NCBI GenBank assembly: GCA_045655805.1
Contig: JAZOPZ010000018.1
Coordinates: forward strand, 62,001-126,000
Source: UBA11475 sp045655805
GTDB lineage: Bacteria; Bacillota; Clostridia; Christensenellales; Borkfalkiaceae
Length of the DNA: 64,000 bases
Reading direction: 5' to 3'
Below, piece after piece: positions 58,827-64,000 of this stretch (position 1 is its first letter; every line of letters begins with the position of its first letter). A program made the translations under genes and the position numbers. The notes under the pieces were generated by a model, which was not told where the DNA came from, searched no databases, and saw only the letters and a list, made by a program, of their open reading frames with translations.

Positions 58827-60776
58827 TTACCCTTTTCGTATTTTCATTTTGAGTTTTGCAATTTTTTCACGCAGTTCGATACAGCGTTCAAAATCGAGAT
58901 TAGCAGACGCTATTTTCATAATCGCCTTTAACTTTTCAATTTCTTCAGGAATATCAGCGTTTTTAATATCGACGTCAGCAGTCTTTTTGGTAATTTCTAA
59001 AGTATTACTGATGCCCTTAATAATAGTTTTTGGAACGATACCGTTCGCCTTATTGTAATCTTGTTGAACTTTTCTACGGCGCTCGGTTTCATCCATAGCC
59101 CTTTTCATACTACCCGTAATGGTATCAGCGTACATAATAACCCTGCCTTCACTATTACGCGCTGCACGACCAATAGTTTGTATGAGTGAAGTTTCGCTTC
59201 TTAAAAACCCCTCTTTATCGGCGTCCAAAATAGCAACAAGTTTAACTTCAGGCATATCCAACCCCTCACGCAAAAGGTTTATGCCGACTAACACGTCGAA
59301 CTCACCCTTTCGAAGTCCCGTTACTATATCAATTCTTTCAAGCGTGTCGATATCGCTGTGCATATATCTAACTTTAACGCCGTTGTCACGGAAATATTCC
59401 GTCAAACTTTCGGCTAATTTTTTTGTAAGCGTCGTTATCAATACCCTACCGCCACTTGCGACGGTTTTATTAATTTCTATAAGCAAATCGTCCACTTGAC
59501 GATTAGTTGGCCTAACTTCAATTTCAGGGTCTACAAGTCCCGTCGGCCTAATCAATTGTTCAACAACCCTGCTTGCTTGACTTAATTCGTACTCGGCAGG
59601 CGTTGCTGACATACAAATACATTGCGTTACCCTTGCGTCGAACTCGTCAAAAGAAAGCGGACGGTTATCAAATGCAGAATTAAGCCTAAACCCGTAATTT
59701 ACAAGGTTTGTCTTGCGAGCAAAGTCGCCGTGATACATCGCCCTAATTTGAGGTATAGTCATATGCGACTCATCAATAAACATTATAAAATCGTCAGGGA
59801 AATAATCAAGCAAAGTAAAAGGTGGCTCGCCTTTTTTACGACCGTCAAAGTAACGCGAATAATTCTCAACGCCCTTGCAATAGCCTATTTCACGCATCAT
59901 TTCCATATCGTAAGCAGTACGCTGTTTTAATCGTTGAGCCTCTAATAACTTATTTTGGCTTTCAAACGCTTTAACTTCGTCCACCATATCTTTGCCGATA
60001 AAAGACAGAGCGCGTTCCATTTTTTCTTGCTCAACGGCGTAGTGGCTTGCCGGGAAAATTACGGCGTGTTTTAGTTCGGAAATAACCTTGCCCGAAATAA
60101 ATTCGACCTCACTAATACGGTCGATTTCGTCACCAAAAAACTCCACTCTAATAACTATTTCAGAATTTGACGACGGAAAAATATCAACGGTATCCCCACG
60201 CACCCTAAAGGTTGAACGAGTAAAATCAACGTCAGCCCTAGCGTATTGAACGGCAACCAATTTTTGCATAAGTTCGTCGCGCTCAAGCGTCATACCGGGG
60301 CGTAATGAAATAGCCAACTTATAATATTCTTCAGGCGCGCCCAAGCCGTATATGCACGAAACGCTCGCCACGACGATAGTATCTCTGCGTTCGGCAAGCG
60401 AACAGGTAGCAGAGTGACGAAGTTTATCAATTTCGTCGTTGATTGCCAAATCCTTTTCGATATAAGTATCGGTGGACGGTATGTAAGATTCAGGTTGATA
60501 ATAATCGTAGTAAGAAACGAAAAACTCCACCCTATTTTCAGGAAAAAATTCGCGAAGTTCATTACAAAGTTGCGCTGCAAGAGTTTTATTATGCGCTATA
60601 ACTAGCGCAGGTCTCCCCACGTTTTTTATAACGTTAGCCATAGTAAAGGTTTTACCGCTACCGGTAACGCCTAACAAAACTTGCGTTCTTTCGCCAGAAA
60701 GTACGCCGTCCGTTAATTCTCTTATAGCCTGCGGTTGATCGCCCGTAGGTTTATAGTCAGCCTTTAATTTATACAT
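58827..60776 (-). CDS. uvrB: UvrABC excinuclease subunit B
   Basis: 649 residues. Walker A GVTGSGKT (36-43), the beta-hairpin region YYDYYQPESYIP, helicase motifs including DESHMTIPQI and LLREGLDMPEV, and the C-terminal UVR motif IEKLKAIMKIASANLDFERCIELRE. It verifies damage and positions UvrC. AGGAG precedes the ATG. Confidence 0.97.
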   Translation of the reverse strand: MYKLKADYKPTGDQPQAIRELTDGVLSGERTQVLLGVTGSGKTFTMANVIKNVGRPALVIAHNKTLAAQLCNELREFFPENRVEFFVSYYDYYQPESYIPSTDTYIEKDLAINDEIDKLRHSATCSLAERRDTIVVASVSCIYGLGAPEEYYKLAISLRPGMTLERDELMQKLVAVQYARADVDFTRSTFRVRGDTVDIFPSSNSEIVIRVEFFGDEIDRISEVEFISGKVISELKHAVIFPASHYAVEQEKMERALSFIGKDMVDEVKAFESQNKLLEAQRLKQRTAYDMEMMREIGYCKGVENYSRYFDGRKKGEPPFTLLDYFPDDFIMFIDESHMTIPQIRAMYHGDFARKTNLVNYGFRLNSAFDNRPLSFDEFDARVTQCICMSATPAEYELSQASRVVEQLIRPTGLVDPEIEVRPTNRQVDDLLIEINKTVASGGRVLITTLTKKLAESLTEYFRDNGVKVRYMHSDIDTLERIDIVTGLRKGEFDVLVGINLLREGLDMPEVKLVAILDADKEGFLRSETSLIQTIGRAARNSEGRVIMYADTITGSMKRAMDETERRRKVQQDYNKANGIVPKTIIKGISNTLEITKKTADVDIKNADIPEEIEKLKAIMKIASANLDFERCIELREKIAKLKMKIRKG

Positions 60777-60792
60777 AAACTCCTAACCCACT

Positions 60793-61152
60793 TTAGTGGA
60801 AAATTGCTTTTAATATTAGCCCCGCTAAAAAACTTATAATCGTTAGCGAAAGCGTTATTAGAACCCTTATCGCAAGTTGCTTTTTAAAGTTTTTAACTTC
60901 TCTATCGTAATTGATACCTTTGTCACGCAAAGTAATACAGTATAGCGATTTACCTAATCGCTCGGTGTAAATAAGTTCTAAATATCCCTCGTAAGAAAGA
61001 GCCTTAAGTATATTTACTAGTGATTTTTCCGTCAAAGAGCAATCGCCGATTTTATACAGTAAATCCTCAGGGGCAACCAAACAAGCGCCTTTATTTTGAC
61101 AATTTTTACGAATTGCTAAAAGCACCTTTTTTTCGTCAAAATTAAGCATCAC
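60793..61152 (-). CDS. Winged-helix protein with C-terminal membrane anchor (A)
   Basis: 119 residues. The N-terminal ~75 residues look like a winged helix (FDEKKVLLAIRKNC, DCSLTEKSLVNILKALSYEGYLELIYTER). One membrane segment follows near the end (LITLSLTIISFLAGLILKAIF). It overlaps gene B by 4 bp and lies 16 bp before uvrB. Function unknown. A membrane-tethered regulator or adaptor is an inference. Confidence 0.75.
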   Translation of the reverse strand: MMLNFDEKKVLLAIRKNCQNKGACLVAPEDLLYKIGDCSLTEKSLVNILKALSYEGYLELIYTERLGKSLYCITLRDKGINYDREVKNFKKQLAIRVLITLSLTIISFLAGLILKAIFH

Positions 61153-61520
61153 ATCGCCCCCGTAATTCTCAAAACGAATTCGGTTACGGCGATTATCGTC
61201 GATCCTAAAAGTCCGCCTAACAGTCCCGCGTAAAAACCACGGTTTTTTTCTTTTTTGATAAATTCTTCTTCAGCCGTTAAAATTTGCAAAGCCCCTGCGC
61301 CAGCGCTTGAAATACCCAAGCAAACTTCTTGCTCATCGCTATAAACGACGGAAATAAGCCCCTGCTTTTTAAGTTCAGCAAGGTCTTGTTTTATTAATGA
61401 AACGCCGTCTTTTGCGTGTGATGTTACTAATAATAAATCAGCGTAAGAATAAACTTTATACTTGCCGACTGCAGTACCACTTAAGATCTTTAATACGGCA
61501 ACTGAATTTTTATCTAACAT
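61149..61520 (-). CDS. Winged-helix protein with C-terminal membrane anchor (B)
   Basis: 123 residues from the ATG at 61520; a longer TTG start at 61580 would run through a dispersed repeat and is rejected. It is a winged-helix-like domain (LLLVTSHAKDGVSLIKQDLAELKKQGLISVVYSDEQ) followed by a membrane segment (FYAGLLGGLLGSTIIAVTEFVL). It has the same plan as its partner, so the two may form a heterodimer. No Shine-Dalgarno is obvious before the ATG. Confidence 0.7.
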   Translation of the reverse strand: MLDKNSVAVLKILSGTAVGKYKVYSYADLLLVTSHAKDGVSLIKQDLAELKKQGLISVVYSDEQEVCLGISSAGAGALQILTAEEEFIKKEKNRGFYAGLLGGLLGSTIIAVTEFVLRITGAM

Positions 61521-61525
61521 ATGTA

Positions 61526-61547
61526 GAACGAATTTGACGATACCGTT
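61526..61547 (+). repeat. Dispersed repeat, copy 7
   Basis: GAACGAATTTGACGATACCGTT keeps the right arm and GACGATACCGTT core; TTTCAC has become TTTGAC. It lies in the gap 3' of the queH gene. Confidence 0.5.
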
Positions 61548-61598
61548 TAATAGTAAATCCGTCCAAAATATTATGTGCAACTAAACTTTTTTAATCGC

Positions 61599-62195
61599 TT
61601 ATTTTTTGGAAAAGACACAGCCACAATAATTTTGACGATACAATCCGTATTCTTTAGAAAGTTCAACCGACTTTAAATAGCCACCCTTTTTCTTAAAATC
61701 GTTTGGCAAGTGCGCCACCTTATAAACGGAAGAAAGTTCTTCCCCTATTTCGTTTAACTTATCGGCGTTTTTAAGTGGACTTATTGAAAGTGTCGAGCAA
61801 AAATAATCATAGCCTAAATCTTTTGCTTTTTTGGCCGTTTTTTCAAGTCGTAATTTATAACACTCAAAGCACCTTTTACCACCTTCGACTTCGTTTTCAA
61901 GACCTTTGATGGCAGTAAAAAAATCTTGACTATTATAATCGTCGGCTAAAACTTCAATACCAAAATTATCGGCAAACTTTTTAAGTTCTAAAAGTCTTTT
62001 TTGATATTCGTCAAAATCTGTGATATTCGGATTGTAATAATACAGCGTTATATCAAAAAAATCCTTAAGATAAATCACACAATAACTTGAACACGGCGCG
62101 CAACAAGCGTGCATAAAAAGTCTTGGCTTTTTACCACTTATTTGTACGCCGTCTATAATTTTCTCAAGTTCTAACTGATAATTTCTTTTATTCAT
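61599..62195 (-). CDS. queH: Epoxyqueuosine reductase QueH
   Basis: 198 residues. Two cysteine pairs hold the [4Fe-4S] and neighbouring metal: MHACCAPCSSYC near 28-39 and GGKRCFECYKLRLEKTA near 95-110. FCSTLSISPLKN and YRQNYCGCVFS (a C-terminal CxC) complete the family pattern. It reduces epoxyqueuosine to queuosine in tRNA, replacing QueG. It overlaps the peptidase gene by 8 bp. Confidence 0.93.
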   Translation of the reverse strand: MNKRNYQLELEKIIDGVQISGKKPRLFMHACCAPCSSYCVIYLKDFFDITLYYYNPNITDFDEYQKRLLELKKFADNFGIEVLADDYNSQDFFTAIKGLENEVEGGKRCFECYKLRLEKTAKKAKDLGYDYFCSTLSISPLKNADKLNEIGEELSSVYKVAHLPNDFKKKGGYLKSVELSKEYGLYRQNYCGCVFSKK

Positions 62196-62898
62196 TTATA
62201 ATTTCCGTACGGCGAACTTCACCGTCAATATTTTCAAGTTTATAGGCTTTACCACCCGAAGATATCACCTTGGTTAAAACGCCGTCGGTAAATTCCAGCG
62301 CACAATCGTTTTCAATACCATATCCAAACTTAAAGCCGTGCTTTATAAACGCGTCGTGATAATCGACTACCCTTTCTGAATAGTGTGGCGAACAAACGCC
62401 GTCTAAAATGCCTATGCCGTCTAAAATTTTATACTCGCCTTGTTCGTTCCGCATAAGGTCGTAATCGGTATACATATCCTTGAACCAACAAATAGCGCCT
62501 GCCGAAAGCCCCGCTATTATTACTCCCCTTTGATATGCGTCTAAAATAAGGTCGTACATACCCGTTTGTTTCCAACTGTCAAGCATAAATTTAGTATCGC
62601 CACCACCGATATAAATCATATCGGCTTTTTGAAACTTTTCTTTAATATGGTCAAGGTTCATCTCACCGTACACCGTCAAAGCAACCTCTGCTTTAATGTC
62701 GAATACGGAAGTATATGTCTTACGGTAACTATTAAAATACGGCATACTATCGTGACTTGCCGTACCTATAAAAAGTCCCGTCGCACGCTTGTCCCCTGCG
62801 TGCGCTTTTGCTAAATTTACTATATATTCATCAATTTTTAAGGTGGTTTTATTCTTAATTTCACCACCACCGATTGCAATAATTTTTTTGCCCGTCAT
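62188..62898 (-). CDS. Peptidase E-like (S51) hydrolase
   Basis: 236 residues. The nucleophilic serine is in IIAGLSAGAICWF, preceded by MIYIGGGDTKFML, and the histidine is in VCSPHYSERVVDYH. S51 peptidases cleave Asp-X dipeptides, but this longer clostridial type may have another substrate. GGGGAA precedes the ATG. It is the middle of a four-gene operon. Confidence 0.88.
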   Translation of the reverse strand: MTGKKIIAIGGGEIKNKTTLKIDEYIVNLAKAHAGDKRATGLFIGTASHDSMPYFNSYRKTYTSVFDIKAEVALTVYGEMNLDHIKEKFQKADMIYIGGGDTKFMLDSWKQTGMYDLILDAYQRGVIIAGLSAGAICWFKDMYTDYDLMRNEQGEYKILDGIGILDGVCSPHYSERVVDYHDAFIKHGFKFGYGIENDCALEFTDGVLTKVISSGGKAYKLENIDGEVRRTEIINE

Positions 62899-62900
62899 AA

Positions 62901-63602
62901 TTATTCCCCAAGTATTTTAAGCGAGTTTTTGAAAAATATTTTATCGGCAGTATCGACGCCGTATTTATTACAAATCAAATAGTAACAATCTTTTATATAA
63001 GGTTTTTTCCAATGATGATAGTCGCTTGCAACGAAATCAACGAAACCGTTTTCAAGCATCTCAAAAACAGCCGTTTGCATTTCAGCCTTTTCCACCCCAA
63101 AAAAGGAAAATGCGTTTACTTGAAATAGCGCGCCTGCCTCCCTTAACTTTTTTACGTCGTCAAGCGAATAGTAATTAAACCTTTCGTAATGAGCAATTAT
63201 AGGAATATAACCATTTGCTTTGTATTCTTTTATAACGGAAACAAAGTCGCCCATAACGTGCCAACTAAGTTCTAGCAAAACGAATTTGCTGTTATTTAAA
63301 GTTATCGCTTTACCCGACTTTACTAGAGGCAACATTTCAGGTGCGTTGTGAAGTTCTTGCCCCAAATAAAGTTTAACTTTTAAGCCTGCTTTTTGAACTT
63401 CCGTCTTAACTTGTTCAAAAACTTTAGCGTCTTCTTTTGCCGTCGTTAAAAACATATCGAGGCGATAATGAGGCGTGCATATAATATCGGTAACGCCTTC
63501 ACTCTGCAAATTTTTAATCATTTGCAAAGTGCGTTCCATACCGTCGCTACCATCGTCAACCAATGGTAAAATGTGAGTGTGTATATCAACTATTCTTTTC
63601 AT
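62901..63602 (-). CDS. PHP-domain tyrosine-phosphatase-like protein (CpsB/YwqE type)
   Basis: 233 residues. The metal-binding PHP motif DIHTHILPLVDDGSDGMERTL is at the N-terminus, with later metal residues in CTPHYR, GQELHN, AHYER and ASDYHHW. CpsB-type phosphatases remove phosphate from capsule kinases, but no such kinase is in the window. The ATG follows the dxs stop by three bases and has no own site. Confidence 0.88.
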   Translation of the reverse strand: MKRIVDIHTHILPLVDDGSDGMERTLQMIKNLQSEGVTDIICTPHYRLDMFLTTAKEDAKVFEQVKTEVQKAGLKVKLYLGQELHNAPEMLPLVKSGKAITLNNSKFVLLELSWHVMGDFVSVIKEYKANGYIPIIAHYERFNYYSLDDVKKLREAGALFQVNAFSFFGVEKAEMQTAVFEMLENGFVDFVASDYHHWKKPYIKDCYYLICNKYGVDTADKIFFKNSLKILGE

Positions 63603-63605
63603 TTT

Positions 63606-64000
63606 TCAGTCCGTAAGTTTTTTTATTTTTTCTACAATATTTCTTGCCGTAATACCGTTCGTTTCAAATTGTCTTTCCACCGATGCGTGTGCAATAAAAC
63701 GATCATTGACGCCAAAAGGAATTACCTTTACGGTTTCGCCCATATCAGCGTAATACTCCATAACTGCGCTACCAAATCCACCTGCTTTTATATTGTCTTC
63801 AATAGTAACGATGATATCGGTTTTAATTTTTGAAAGAATTTCGCTATCGAGTGGCTTTACCGAGCGTGCATTTACAATCGTTGCGTTTACACCGTATTCA
63901 GCCAAAGAATTAGCAACTTCAATCGCCCTGCCACCAACTGCTAAAACGGTGATATTTTTGCCCGACTTTAACACTTCCCACTTGCCGTCGAATATAGTTT
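63606..64000 (-). CDS. dxs: 1-deoxy-D-xylulose-5-phosphate synthase, C-terminal part
   Basis: The last ~131 residues of Dxs, cut by the window edge; the frame is open to base 64000 (TIFDGKWEVLKSGKN), so the GTG at 63974 is not the start. Visible are the transketolase C-terminal blocks VNARSVKPLD, IVTIEDNIKAGGFGSAV and GVNDRFIAHASVERQF. It makes DXP for isoprenoids, thiamine and pyridoxal. It leads the operon with the PHP, peptidase E-like and queH genes. Confidence 0.85.
   Translation of the reverse strand, partial: TIFDGKWEVLKSGKNITVLAVGGRAIEVANSLAEYGVNATIVNARSVKPLDSEILSKIKTDIIVTIEDNIKAGGFGSAVMEYYADMGETVKVIPFGVNDRFIAHASVERQFETNGITARNIVEKIKKLTD

Noticed and set aside
59119..59499. 126-codon plus-strand frame
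   Set aside because: Antisense to conserved helicase motifs of uvrB.
61521..61580. N-terminal extension from a TTG start
   Set aside because: It would translate through a dispersed repeat with no ribosome site; the ATG at 61520 is preferred.
1..64000. tRNA, rRNA, riboswitch or prophage
   Set aside because: No cloverleaf, rRNA core, recognisable aptamer leader or phage structural gene was seen on either strand by eye; a covariance-model search could still find a small RNA.

Overview
The window is a low-GC, bacterial, gene-dense segment using the standard code. A member of the Clostridia (uncultured, gut-type) is the best guess. This rests on SpoIIE (endospore programme), a type III glutamine synthetase, AddAB instead of RecBCD, VanW, a small ferredoxin-thioredoxin-reductase-like protein, the paired radical-SAM/DUF4130 proteins, and many AraC-regulated intracellular glycosidases. 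Most promoters are sigma-A like with 17-bp spacers, and most genes carry AAGGAG-type ribosome sites. No rRNA, tRNA, CRISPR array or phage is visible.

Layout. 1-2.2 kb: end of an unknown gene, a low-molecular-weight tyrosine phosphatase, cysteine synthase, and a tiny divergent locus made of an XRE repressor and a 50-residue membrane peptide with twin operators. 2.2-10 kb: sugar-utilisation island with a GH4 alpha-galactosidase, an ADP-ribosylglycohydrolase-like protein, a Gfo/Idh/MocA dehydrogenase, three AraC regulators and a dead IS200-type element. 10.1-14 kb: two-component system followed by small unknown membrane proteins and a coiled-coil protein, probably one regulon joined by 11-bp phased TTTACA boxes. 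14-20.8 kb: F420-ligase-like protein, radical-SAM/HhH plus DUF4130 pair, ferritin-like pair, flavin reductase, ABC exporter. 20.9-26.1 kb: GH43 enzyme with a damaged 5' end, glutamine synthetase III, FTR-like protein. 26.2-39.4 kb: VanW protein, two unknown membrane proteins, AddB-AddA, a lipoprotein, SpoIIE. 39.5-46.4 kb: operon of a metallo-beta-lactamase-fold hydrolase, Rho and an orphan DNA methyltransferase, then ArgS, an HI0933-like flavoprotein and a RimK-like ATP-grasp ligase. 46.5-49.7 kb: intact IS200-type element, an MBL-fold lipoprotein with a poly-A frameshift at its start, YchF. 49.8-55.1 kb: GH2, GH29 and GH20 glycosidases with no signal peptides (intracellular breakdown of imported mucin or N-glycan fragments). 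55.2-64 kb: Hpt, a gene relic, UvrB-UvrA behind two membrane-anchored winged-helix proteins, and a Dxs-PHP-peptidase E-QueH operon.

Structures not explained by ordinary gene annotation: (i) a dispersed ~25-bp hairpin repeat (AACGGT-N13-ACCGTT type) in at least seven gaps, nearly always 3' of genes; (ii) both IS200-type copies carry an anti-Shine-Dalgarno arm inside their own promoter spacer, so only read-through transcripts can mask the transposase RBS, and the two copies covary; (iii) a solitary copy of the IS right-end hairpin forms a perfect 18-bp inverted repeat at 15.36 kb; (iv) several promoters place the -10 box six bases before the start codon, predicting leaderless mRNAs; (v) the XRE/small-peptide locus; (vi) the TTTACA-box two-component regulon.
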